Positions 1 through 7,848 of a DNA stretch of 34,920 nt are shown here, in pieces. The stretch is from Pseudomonadota bacterium (GTDB taxonomy: Bacteria > Pseudomonadota > Gammaproteobacteria > Steroidobacterales > Steroidobacteraceae). The translations under genes and the position numbers were made by a program. Every line of letters starts with the position of its first letter. Within the stretch, counting starts at the first letter, position 1. Under the pieces are notes generated by a model. The model searched no databases. It was given only the letters and a program-made list of their open reading frames with translations, and was not told the DNA's origin. The stretch is from assembly GCA_025356815.1 (NCBI GenBank), contig JANXQL010000011.1, forward strand, positions 1 to 34,920, given 5' to 3'.

Positions 1-1
1 G

Positions 2-235
2 CAGGGTCGCGAGGCCGAGTTGCAGGCGCTGCGCTCACCGGAGTTCTTCGACCGGTACTTCATGCCGCTGCTGGAGCGCGCCCGGCTGCAGCACGCGCTG
101 CCGAAGTTCCGCTCGCTGGTCGACGGCCAGCTGCGCGCGATTCCGATGATCGACCTGCACGCGCTGAAGGATCTAATCGAGGCGTTCCGCCTGCACCCGC
201 CGAGCGCGCCGCAGCAGGCGGCCGAGCATCGCTGA
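2..235 (+). CDS. C-terminal end of an unrecognised protein (partial)
   Basis: An open frame enters from the left edge in frame 2 and ends at a TGA at 233-235, giving the last 77 residues of a protein. The peptide looks genuine: it is rich in Leu, Arg and Phe in a helical pattern (SPEFFDRYFMPLLERAR, then a predicted helix around DLHALKDLIEAF) and ends in a short Pro/Ala/Gln-rich tail. I do not recognise the family and there is no catalytic motif to go on. It converges on the amidohydrolase gene that ends at 282, so it is not part of that operon. Confidence 0.5.
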   Translation, partial: QGREAELQALRSPEFFDRYFMPLLERARLQHALPKFRSLVDGQLRAIPMIDLHALKDLIEAFRLHPPSAPQQAAEHR

Positions 236-249
236 CGCCCGCTCGCGCC

Positions 250-264
250 GGCCCGCGCCGGGCC
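250..264. terminator. Short GC hairpin between convergent genes
   Basis: GGCCCG at 250-255 pairs with CGGGCC at 259-264 around a 3-nt loop. It lies in the 46-bp gap between two genes that end towards each other. There is no T-run on either side, so it is at best a weak or factor-assisted terminator. Confidence 0.25.
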
Positions 265-281
265 GCCGCGAACGCTCCCGC

Positions 282-1556
282 TCAGCGCGCGCGTCCCGCG
301 CGCAGCTTCTCAAGATAACGATCCCGCAACTCGGTCTGGCGCGTGCGCAGCGAGCGCTCGTGGCCGTCCAGCCACTGGGCCTCGACCATGCTGGTGACCT
401 CGAGCGGATCGCCGCTCCACACGACCAGGTTCGCCGGCTCGCCGACCGCGAGGGCGCCGAACTCCGCCGTGGCGCCAAACAGCTCGGCGGGGGTCGTGGT
501 AATCGCGGCGAGCCCCGCCGCCCACGGCAGGCCGTTCGCGACCGCGATGCCTGCCGCCTGACGCAGCTTCCTCGCATCGTGCGGCGAGGCGCGCAGCGTG
601 AACGCAAGCGTGACCCCGGCCGCGTGCAGGCGGGCCGCGTTTTGCAACGTCGCCCCGATCTGGTCGAAGGATTCCGGTAGGTCGTCGAGCGGATTGAGCA
701 CGACCGGGACGTGCGCGCTCGCAAGCAGCGGTGCGACGCGCCAGGCTTCCGCGCCGCCGACGATCATGATCTTGAGCTTCTCGCGCGCGGCGAAGGCGAC
801 GGCCGTGCGGATATCCGCGGCCCGGTCTAGCTCGATGAGGAACGGGCGCTGCTCGGCGATGAAGCGCGCCAGCACCCGCCGACCGGCCGCCGTCAGCAGC
901 CGCTGCTCGCCCGGCGCGGTCTGGCCGCCGCGAGCCTCCTCCAGTGCCTGCGACAGCAGCATATACGCCGCAGCGCGGCTGTCGCCTGCGAGCGGACCTG
1001 CGTCCTGGCCGAGGGTGACCGACAGCGCCACCGGCGCGAGCGGCCCGCGGCCGTCGGTGCTGGTGAGGCTCGCGAGCCCATGCAGGATCGAGCTGCCCGG
1101 CGCGCCCTTGGCGCCGGCGCTCGCGCCCGGCACCAGCACGGCGAAGCCGACCCCGTCGACGCGCGCGACCGAGACCGGGACGGAGTCCGGGTTGAACGCG
1201 TAGGACGGATCGAACTCCGGCCGCATCTGCCCGAGGTGCAGCGTGCTGTCGTCGGTGACCGACTCCTCGCTGACTTCGAGCACGCCGAGCTGGCCGAGTC
1301 CGCCGAACAGCGCCGGCGTCACCGCTCGGCCCTTCAGGTCAACCACCCGCGTGCCGGCGGGCGCGCTCAGGTGCTCGCCGATGGCACGGATCCGACCGTC
1401 GACGATCAGCACGCTGCCGCCCTTGAGCGAACCGGCTGGGCCCTGGGTGTGGATCAGACCATTCTCGAGCAGCACGCTGTCGGCGTGCGCGGTGAAGGCG
1501 AACGGCAGCGTGCCGAGCAGGAAGCTCGCGAGCAGGGCGGTGCGCGGGACGTTCAT
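282..1556 (-). CDS. Exported amidohydrolase-fold protein lacking the HxH metal motif
   Basis: The 424-residue protein starts with a signal peptide (residues 1-25, ending FTAHA). It then shows the N-terminal beta-sandwich strands typical of imidazolonepropionase-like amidohydrolases (SVLIVDGRIRAIGEHL) and the C-terminal amidohydrolase signature (TTPAELFGATAEFGALAVGEPANLVVWSGDPL). Where active members have TPGLIDxHxH, this protein has TPALFGGLGQLGVLEV, so both first-metal His ligands are missing. The start ATG overlaps the TGA of the upstream amidohydrolase by 4 nt (ATGA), implying translational coupling. I infer a catalytically dead or altered partner of the upstream enzyme, perhaps a hetero-oligomer subunit. 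Substrate unknown. Confidence 0.85.
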   Translation of the reverse strand: MNVPRTALLASFLLGTLPFAFTAHADSVLLENGLIHTQGPAGSLKGGSVLIVDGRIRAIGEHLSAPAGTRVVDLKGRAVTPALFGGLGQLGVLEVSEESVTDDSTLHLGQMRPEFDPSYAFNPDSVPVSVARVDGVGFAVLVPGASAGAKGAPGSSILHGLASLTSTDGRGPLAPVALSVTLGQDAGPLAGDSRAAAYMLLSQALEEARGGQTAPGEQRLLTAAGRRVLARFIAEQRPFLIELDRAADIRTAVAFAAREKLKIMIVGGAEAWRVAPLLASAHVPVVLNPLDDLPESFDQIGATLQNAARLHAAGVTLAFTLRASPHDARKLRQAAGIAVANGLPWAAGLAAITTTPAELFGATAEFGALAVGEPANLVVWSGDPLEVTSMVEAQWLDGHERSLRTRQTELRDRYLEKLRAGRAR

Positions 1557-2971
1557 GGCGTGGCTCCGCTGGTCGCCGGCTGTCCGAGCAGGAAGTCCGA
1601 TCGGGGCGGCCCGCTCGCGCCGCGCTGGTACTGGAGCACGCCGTCGATGTAGACCTGCTCGGCGTGCGCGTAGACGCTGAACGGATCATGGTCCCAGACG
1701 ACCAGGTCCGCCATTTTGCCTGGCTCCAGCGTGCCGGTCTGGCGCTCGATGCCGAGCGCCCGGGCGGGATTCGAGGTCAGCCAGGTGATCGCGCGCTCCG
1801 GCGGGATCGAAAGCCCGGCGGCCGCGCCGCGCGCCTGCGCCTTGGCGGCCTCCTGGTTGAGGCGCTGGACGTCTTCCTGCGAGTCGGAGTGCACGATCGC
1901 GCAGCCGCCCGGGGCCGCGTCGACGATCGCGATGTTCTCCTCGATGCCGTCGTTGGACTCCATCTTGAAGCCCCACCAGTCGGCCCACATCGCGGCGCAC
2001 ACGCCGTGCTCTGCGAGCAGGTTTGCGATCTTGTAGGCCTCGGTCGCATGGTGGAACGCGGCAATGTGGAAACCGAACTCGCGCGACATGTCGAGCATGA
2101 TCGCCATCTCGTCGGCGCGGTAGCAATGCATCTGCACCGGGATCTCGCCCTTGAGCGCGCCGGCCAGCGTCTCCAGGCGCAGGTCGCGCTTGGGCGCTTT
2201 CGCATCGTCCGCAGCCTTGCCGCCGGCCCGCTTCTTGGCCTCGTATTCCTTCCAGTCGCGCAGGTACTCGCTCGCCTCGATCCACTGCGCGCGGTAGCCT
2301 GCGACATTGCCCATGCGGGTCATGGGCGCTACGCCCTTGGTTCCGTAGACGCGCTTCGGATTCTCGCCGCAGGCCATCTTCAGCCCCTGTGCCGCGCCGG
2401 GAAACTTCATCGCCTGGTAGGTGACCGCCGCGACGTTCTTGAGGACGACTGAGCGGCCACCGATCAGGTTGCCGGAGCCTGGCAGGATCTGCAGCGTCGT
2501 GACGCCGCCCTCGAGCGCGGTCTCGAAGCCCGGGTCGATGGGCCATACGGAGTGCTCGGCCCAGACGTTCGCGGTCACCGGCGCGGTCATCTCGTTGCCG
2601 TCCATGTGCGCCGATACGGCGGGGCTCGGATAGACGCCAAGGTGCGAGTGCAGGTCGATCAGGCCCGGGGTCACCCAGCGGCCGGTGCCGTCCACCAGGC
2701 GCGCGCCGACAGGCGCGACCAGCGCCGTCCCGACGGCGGCCACGCGGCCGTCGACGACCAGCACGTCGGCGCGATCAAGGCGCGCGCCGCTGCCGGTCAG
2801 CACCGTCGCGCCGCGGATCAAGAGCGCCGGCGTCGGGGAGACGGCGTAGGTGGACGGATACGGATCGGGGCTGTCCGCGGCAAGGGCGGCTGTCGTCGAC
2901 AAGGCGACCAGCGCGACGCCGGCGAAGAGCGGCGTCGCGCGCCGCGCCAGCCAGGTGTTCGGGTTCAGCAT
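1553..2971 (-). CDS. Exported metal-dependent amidohydrolase (imidazolonepropionase-like)
   Basis: With the start at 2971 the protein has 472 residues. An ATG 39 nt further upstream (3010) is possible, but 2971 is preferred: it places GGAGAG about 6 nt before the codon and a clean signal peptide (residues 1-31, ending TTAALA) at the N-terminus. The body is an amidohydrolase: TPGLIDLHSHLG supplies the HxH metal ligands (His108 and His110), and later come VQMHCYRADE, a candidate third ligand, AFHHATEA and IVHSDSQED. The C-terminal beta-sandwich reads LEPGKMADLVVWDHDPF. It is expected in the periplasm, hydrolysing a cyclic amide or peptide-like substrate that I cannot name. It is coupled by a 4-nt overlap to a degenerate paralogue downstream. 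Confidence 0.88.
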   Translation of the reverse strand: MLNPNTWLARRATPLFAGVALVALSTTAALAADSPDPYPSTYAVSPTPALLIRGATVLTGSGARLDRADVLVVDGRVAAVGTALVAPVGARLVDGTGRWVTPGLIDLHSHLGVYPSPAVSAHMDGNEMTAPVTANVWAEHSVWPIDPGFETALEGGVTTLQILPGSGNLIGGRSVVLKNVAAVTYQAMKFPGAAQGLKMACGENPKRVYGTKGVAPMTRMGNVAGYRAQWIEASEYLRDWKEYEAKKRAGGKAADDAKAPKRDLRLETLAGALKGEIPVQMHCYRADEMAIMLDMSREFGFHIAAFHHATEAYKIANLLAEHGVCAAMWADWWGFKMESNDGIEENIAIVDAAPGGCAIVHSDSQEDVQRLNQEAAKAQARGAAAGLSIPPERAITWLTSNPARALGIERQTGTLEPGKMADLVVWDHDPFSVYAHAEQVYIDGVLQYQRGASGPPRSDFLLGQPATSGATP

Positions 2972-3115
2972 GCGACTCTCCGTGCGCGGCGTGGGTGCCG
3001 TTTGGGCCAAGTGTAGCTAAAGCGTCAGGCACTGCGACGCATCGATGCGCATTCAGATCAGCGCGCGTTCGCGTTGCGGGTCGCGGCGTCGACGGCGGGC
3101 GGCCCAGGCCCTGGA

Positions 3116-4900
3116 TCAACCGGCCGCGAGCGCCGCGGCGAACTGCCTGGCCCGGTCGCCGACGATCAGGTGCCGGATCGTCGGGGATACCGCAAGCACG
3201 CCCATCACGCCGGCGAGGCGGGCGGCGGCCTCGTCGAAACGGCTCGCGTCGGCAAGTTCGATGCGCAGGCGGGTCAGGGCCACCGCATCGAGCGAGCGCA
3301 GGTTGGCGCGGCCGCCGAGGGCGACCAGCAGCGGGCCTGCCGCCTCGCGGACCCAGGCCTCGATCGGTTCCGCGGACGGCGGGGTGCCGGGCGCCTGCAT
3401 CGGGCGCGGCATCGGCGCCGGTGCCGGTGCCGGCGTCGGCTGCGACGCGGCCGCGGCGCCAGTGGAGCGCAGGTAGTCCTCCATGTCCGACTTCAGGTTC
3501 TCGGACAAGGGGCCGAACACCGCCTGGACGCCGTCGCCGACCGTCATCACGCCGCTGGCCCCGAGCGCCTTCAGGCGCGCGGTGTTCACCGCCGCCTGGT
3601 CGCGCACGACCACGCGCAGTCGGGTGATGCAGGCGTCTAGGCTCGCGATGTTGGCGCGGCCGCCGAAAGCCGCCACCAGCGCCGCGGCGCGCTCATTGCC
3701 GACGCCGCCCACGGCCGCCACGGTGCTCTCGTCCTCGCGCCCGGGTGTCTTCAGGTCCAGCCAGCCGATCACGACGCGGAACAGGCCGTAGTAGACGGCC
3801 GCGTAGACCGGGCCGAGCACCAGCACCAGCCACCAGTTCTGCGCGTTCTTGCCCAGCACGTTGAAGATCAGGAAGTCGATGCCGCCCTGCGAGAACGTGA
3901 AGCCCATGTGCATGTTCAGGGTGTTGGCGACGAACTGCGTGGACGCGGCCAGCATCGCGTGCAGCACGTACAGCGCCGGCGCCACGAACAGGAACGCGAA
4001 CTCGATCGGCTCGGTGATGCCGGTCAGGAACGAGGTCAGCGCGGCCGAGATCATGATGCCGCCGACGGCGACGCGGTTCTCGGGGCGGGCGCTGTGCCAG
4101 ATCGCGATCGCGGCGGCCGGCAGGCCGAACATCTTGAACAGGAAGGCGCCTGCGAGTACGCCCGCCGTGCGGTCGCCGGCGAAGAAGCGATTGATGTCGC
4201 CGTGGACGACGTGGCCGGCGGCGTCGGTGTAGGTGCCCATCTCGAAGAAGAACGGCACGTTCCAGATATGGTGCAGGCCGAACGGGATCAGCAGCCGCTC
4301 GACGAAGCCGTACAGCGTCGCCGCCGTGCGCGGATCCGCGACCGCGGCCCAGTGCGAGAAGGTCTTGATCTGGTCCTGGATCGGCGGCCAGACCAGCGAC
4401 AGCACGACCCCGAGCCCGATCGCGGCGATGGCCGTGATGATCGGCACGAAGCGCTTGCCGGCGAAGAAGCCGAGATAGGGAGGCAGCGAGATGCGGTAGT
4501 AGCGCTGGAACATGGCCGCGGCGAGGCCGCCGGCGAGAATGCCGCCGAACACGCCGGTCTGCATGGTCTTAAGTCCCATCACCGTGTCCGGCGTCACGTG
4601 CAGCACGCCTGCCATGACGCCCATCGTCGTCGTCAGCACCAGATAGCCGATGCTGGCGGAGATCGCCGCGACACCGTCGTTCTCGGTGAAGCCGACCGCG
4701 ACGCCGATCGCGAAGATCAGCGGCAGGTTGCCGAAGATGACGTCGCCGGAGTTCTTCATCAGCGCCGAGACGATCTCCGGCAGCCATTCGAACTTGGCGG
4801 CGCCGATGCCGAGCAGCAGGCCGGCGACCGGCAGCACGGCCACCGGCAGCATCAGTGCCTTGCCGATCTTCTGCAGGAACGTGAACGCGTTCTTGAACAT
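3116..4900 (-). CDS. Glucose-family PTS permease EIICB with a second, Cys-less EIIB domain
   Basis: This 594-residue inner-membrane protein takes up and phosphorylates a hexose, probably glucose; N-acetylglucosamine is the alternative. Residues 1 to about 390 form the multi-span EIIC domain, with [18 protein letters not shown] and the sugar-site motif [15 protein letters not shown]. The first EIIB domain follows, with the phosphorylated Cys424 in [13 protein letters not shown]. After an Ala/Pro-rich linker (residues about 475-510) comes a second EIIB-like domain in which the matching segment reads [14 protein letters not shown]; Val540 sits where Cys should be, with a one-residue insertion. 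That copy cannot carry phosphate. The gene lies 9 nt after the EIIA-HPr-EI gene and an AGGA precedes its ATG, so the two form an operon. The symbol could be ptsG or nagE; the sequence does not decide. Confidence 0.9.
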   Translation of the reverse strand: MFKNAFTFLQKIGKALMLPVAVLPVAGLLLGIGAAKFEWLPEIVSALMKNSGDVIFGNLPLIFAIGVAVGFTENDGVAAISASIGYLVLTTTMGVMAGVLHVTPDTVMGLKTMQTGVFGGILAGGLAAAMFQRYYRISLPPYLGFFAGKRFVPIITAIAAIGLGVVLSLVWPPIQDQIKTFSHWAAVADPRTAATLYGFVERLLIPFGLHHIWNVPFFFEMGTYTDAAGHVVHGDINRFFAGDRTAGVLAGAFLFKMFGLPAAAIAIWHSARPENRVAVGGIMISAALTSFLTGITEPIEFAFLFVAPALYVLHAMLAASTQFVANTLNMHMGFTFSQGGIDFLIFNVLGKNAQNWWLVLVLGPVYAAVYYGLFRVVIGWLDLKTPGREDESTVAAVGGVGNERAAALVAAFGGRANIASLDACITRLRVVVRDQAAVNTARLKALGASGVMTVGDGVQAVFGPLSENLKSDMEDYLRSTGAAAASQPTPAPAPAPMPRPMQAPGTPPSAEPIEAWVREAAGPLLVALGGRANLRSLDAVALTRLRIELADASRFDEAAARLAGVMGVLAVSPTIRHLIVGDRARQFAAALAAG

Positions 4901-4909
4901 GGAGCGATC

Positions 4910-7447
4910 CTAGGCCTCGCGGCCGTCATAAGGATGGGCAGCGAAACAAGCAAGCGCGGCACGGACCTCGGCGGCCGTGCCCATCTCGAGCAGGGACGTC
5001 GCCACGCGCGCGCAGTCCTGCCGCGCCAGGCTGCGAACCTGGGCCTTGATGGTGGGCACCGACACGGCCGACACCGACAGCTCGTCGACGCCGAGGCCGA
5101 CGAGCGCGGGCACCGCGACCGGATCGCCCGCCAGGCCGCCGCAGACCCCCACCCAGCGACCGTGACGGTGCGCCGCGGTGACGGTCATCGCGATCAGCCG
5201 CAGCACGGACGGGTGCAGGCCGTCGGCCTGCGCGGCGAGCTGCGGATGGCCGCGATCCATGGCCAGCGTGTACTGGGTCAGGTCATTGGTGCCGATGGAG
5301 AAGAAGTCGACCTCGGCCGCGAGGCGCTCGGCAATCAACGCGGCCGAGGGCACCTCGATCATCACGCCGACCTCGATGGCTCGGCCGGTCGCCTGCGCGA
5401 TCGGCTCGAGCAGCGCACGCGCCGCGCGCAGCTCCTCCAGCGTCGCGATCATCGGGAACATCACGCACAGTTTGGTCGCGGCGGCGGCGCTTGCGATCGC
5501 GCGCAGCTGCGTCGTCAGCAGCTGCGGGTGCGCGAGCCCCACGCGGATGCCGCGCACGCCGAGGAAGGGGTTTTCCTCGTGCGGCAGCGGCAGGTACGGC
5601 AGTGGCTTGTCGCCGCCGACGTCGAGCGTGCGCACCACCAGGCGTCGCCCGGGCCCGACCGCCCGTGCGACCGCCTGGTAGGCGGCGGCCTGCTCGGCCT
5701 CGCTCGGCGCCGTGTCGCGCTCGGCGAACAGGAACTCCGAACGCAACAGGCCCACGCCATCGCCGCCCGCCTGCATCGCGGTCGCGGTCTCGGCGGCATC
5801 GCGCACGTTGGCGCCGACCTCGATGCGATGTCCATCGCGGGTGACGGCACTGTCACCGGCCACCGCCTCGGCGCCTGCGCGGGCATCCGCTGCGCGGGCG
5901 AGGGCGGCGTGCGCGGCCTCGATCGCGGCGGCATCCGGCGCCGTGTCGAGCGTGCCGCGGTCGCCGTCCAGGATCACCTGCAGGCCGTCGGCGAGCCGGC
6001 GTGCGCCGGCATCGATGCCGCAGATTGCGGGAATGCCGAGCGAGCGGGCGAGGATTGCGCTGTGGCCGGTCGCACCGCCGCCGGTCGTGCAGAAGCCGAC
6101 CACGCGCCGCACGTCGAGCGCGGCGGTCTGCGACGGCGTGAGTTCATCGGCAACCAGCACCGAGCCTGCCGCGACCTCGACCGCCGCGGGGCGCGCGCCG
6201 GCGAGCAGAGCGAGGACCCGCTCGCCGACGTCGCGGATGTCGCCCGCGCGCTCGCGCAGCAGCGTGTTGGACAGGGCCGCGACGCGCGCCGCGTAGTCGG
6301 TGTAGGCGTCGCGCCACGCGTACGCCGCGCTGTGGCCGCCGGCCACGCCGCTGCGCGCGCCGTCCAGCAGGCCGGGATCGGCGAGCAGTTCGCGGTGCGC
6401 GGCGAGGATCTGCGCCTGGCTTGAGGAGTCGCGTCCGGCGCCGAGCGCGGTGAGTTCGGCCGCCGCCGCCGCCAGTGCCGTCTCGAGCCGGGTGCTCTCG
6501 ATCGCCTGGCCCGCACCGCTCACCGCGACCTCGAATTCGTGGCGCCGCAGCTGCACGATCCGGCCGATCGCAAGTCCTGGCGAAGCGGCAACGCCTGCCA
6601 GCAGGCCCTCGCGTGCCGCGGCGGCAGGGACCGGGGCGGCGATCGGCGGCGGCGCTGCAGCCGCGGCGCCGGGCACCTCGCCGCTGCCCGAGGCCAGCAG
6701 TTGCGCCAGGTGATCGACGGCGGCCTGCGCATCGACGCCACGACCCTCGATATCGATCGCGTCGCCGTGCCGGGCACCCAGCAGCATGATCGAGATCACC
6801 GAGCGCGCGTCGGCCGCGGTCGAGCCGAGTGCCAGGCGCAGGCTTGCCTTGTGCGTGCGGGCCGCCGCCGCGAGCAGCGCGGCGGGACGCGCGTGCAGGC
6901 CGTCGGCGTTGGGCAGCGTGATGCGCGCACGGGCGACCGGTCCGGCCGCATCGGCCGCGCGGGCGTCGGTCGCGGCGACGAGGGTCGCCTCCAAGACCGC
7001 ATCCTGGCCCGCCCGCACCTCGCCGAAGCCGTGCTTCAGCGCGCCGACGACGTCGGGGGAGGTCACGACGACCATCGTGATCAGGCTGACGGCACGCCGC
7101 GCGACCACATCGGCGTCGAAGCTGATCAACGCTTGACCGGCGAGGACGCTGTCGCCCTGGCGGACCTGCGCGTGAAAGCCCTCGCCGCGCAGCGCCACCG
7201 TGTCGATGCCGACGTGGATCAGCACCTCGACGCCGCCCGGGCCACGCACGGCGACTGCGTGGCCGGCGCGGTGTAGTTGCGTGACGATGCCCGCGAACGG
7301 GGCACGCACGTCGCAGGAGGTCGGGTCGATCGCGATGCCGTCGCCGACCGTGCCTGCGGCGAAGACTGGATCGGGAACGCTCGCGAGCGGCATCAGCACG
7401 CCGGACAGGGGTGCGAGGATGACGACCTTCGCGGGGGTAACGCTCAT
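4910..7447 (-). CDS. Fused PTS protein EIIA(Glc-type)-HPr-EI
   Basis: The 845-residue cytoplasmic protein carries the soluble PTS relay in one chain. Residues 1 to about 145 are a glucose-type EIIA, with His63 (RAGHAVAV) and active-site His78 (VLIHVGIDTV). Residues about 172-253 are HPr, with His185 in GLHARPAALL. An Ala/Pro linker (about 255-280) leads to enzyme I: phospho-His462 in GGGATGHSAILARSLGIPAI, PEP-binding segments VVRTLDVGGDKPLPYL and FLGVRGIRV, FFSIGTNDLTQYTLAMDR, and the catalytic Cys769 in GVCGGLAGDP (Gly where Glu is usual after CG). Phosphate would pass from PEP through EI, HPr and EIIA to the EIICB encoded next. A promoter and a possible operator lie about 70-125 bp upstream. 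Confidence 0.95.
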   Translation of the reverse strand: MSVTPAKVVILAPLSGVLMPLASVPDPVFAAGTVGDGIAIDPTSCDVRAPFAGIVTQLHRAGHAVAVRGPGGVEVLIHVGIDTVALRGEGFHAQVRQGDSVLAGQALISFDADVVARRAVSLITMVVVTSPDVVGALKHGFGEVRAGQDAVLEATLVAATDARAADAAGPVARARITLPNADGLHARPAALLAAAARTHKASLRLALGSTAADARSVISIMLLGARHGDAIDIEGRGVDAQAAVDHLAQLLASGSGEVPGAAAAAPPPIAAPVPAAAAREGLLAGVAASPGLAIGRIVQLRRHEFEVAVSGAGQAIESTRLETALAAAAAELTALGAGRDSSSQAQILAAHRELLADPGLLDGARSGVAGGHSAAYAWRDAYTDYAARVAALSNTLLRERAGDIRDVGERVLALLAGARPAAVEVAAGSVLVADELTPSQTAALDVRRVVGFCTTGGGATGHSAILARSLGIPAICGIDAGARRLADGLQVILDGDRGTLDTAPDAAAIEAAHAALARAADARAGAEAVAGDSAVTRDGHRIEVGANVRDAAETATAMQAGGDGVGLLRSEFLFAERDTAPSEAEQAAAYQAVARAVGPGRRLVVRTLDVGGDKPLPYLPLPHEENPFLGVRGIRVGLAHPQLLTTQLRAIASAAAATKLCVMFPMIATLEELRAARALLEPIAQATGRAIEVGVMIEVPSAALIAERLAAEVDFFSIGTNDLTQYTLAMDRGHPQLAAQADGLHPSVLRLIAMTVTAAHRHGRWVGVCGGLAGDPVAVPALVGLGVDELSVSAVSVPTIKAQVRSLARQDCARVATSLLEMGTAAEVRAALACFAAHPYDGREA

Positions 7448-7514
7448 CAGTGGCCTACCGCCCTTGTTGGCTGGCTGCGAAAGGGAGGTCTCGGCAGGCG
7501 CTGGCGGGAATGAT

Positions 7515-7530
7515 TGGAAACGCTACCGGT
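7515..7530. promoter_or_regulatory. Possible LacI-family operator before the PTS operon
   Basis: TTGGAAACGCTACCGG holds an imperfect palindrome (GGAAAC against GCTACC, 4 of 6 positions paired). It lies just downstream of the predicted -10, where a repressor would block transcription. The sequence differs from the GAAAGCGCTTTC sites elsewhere in the window, so a different LacI-type protein may bind here, or none. Confidence 0.4.
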
Positions 7531-7541
7531 CACGGCAAATT

Positions 7542-7571
7542 ACTATAGCATCCGTCCAAAATTTGGGCCAA
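7542..7571 (-). promoter_or_regulatory. Predicted promoter of the PTS operon
   Basis: Read on the minus strand, TTGGCC (7566-7571) and TATAGT (7542-7547) are separated by 18 bp. The hexamers match sigma-70 boxes at 4 of 6 and 5 of 6 positions. Transcription would start near 7535, about 90 bp before the EIIA-HPr-EI start codon. Confidence 0.5.
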
Positions 7572-7848
7572 CGCGGCGGCTTTACTGGCAATCTTTTCGC
7601 GGCGCCGGGGGATCGGTCTTTTCGCTCTGCAAGATCCTTACTTCAACGCCGTATCCTGGCCGCGCGCGCATCGATCGTGCGCGGCACGCCGCTGCGAGAT
7701 TGTGTCGCCTGATCGCTGCCTGGCAACATCGAGCGGGTCGACGGCGATGCCCGTCGCGTCGGGCTCACCTGCGCCAGGGCCGAGACCCCGCGCCGTGGTC
7801 CGAAGGCGAGTGGCAATCGGTATCGAAAATTCCTGAGGGCCGAGCAAC
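7572..7848. other. Intergenic region before the GH3 gene
   Basis: This is the remainder of the 401-bp gap between the divergent PTS operon and the GH3 gene. I see no convincing gene. A GC-rich imperfect dyad surrounds ATCGAT near 7659-7684. I could not identify a credible sigma-70 promoter for the GH3 gene, and the only purine run before its ATG (GAGGG) is rather distant. Confidence 0.4.

Noticed and set aside
3908-6424. Long plus-strand open frame opposite the PTS genes
   Set aside because: It spans two well-supported minus-strand PTS genes and is dominated by Arg, Gly, Asp and His, as expected from a high-GC antisense shadow.
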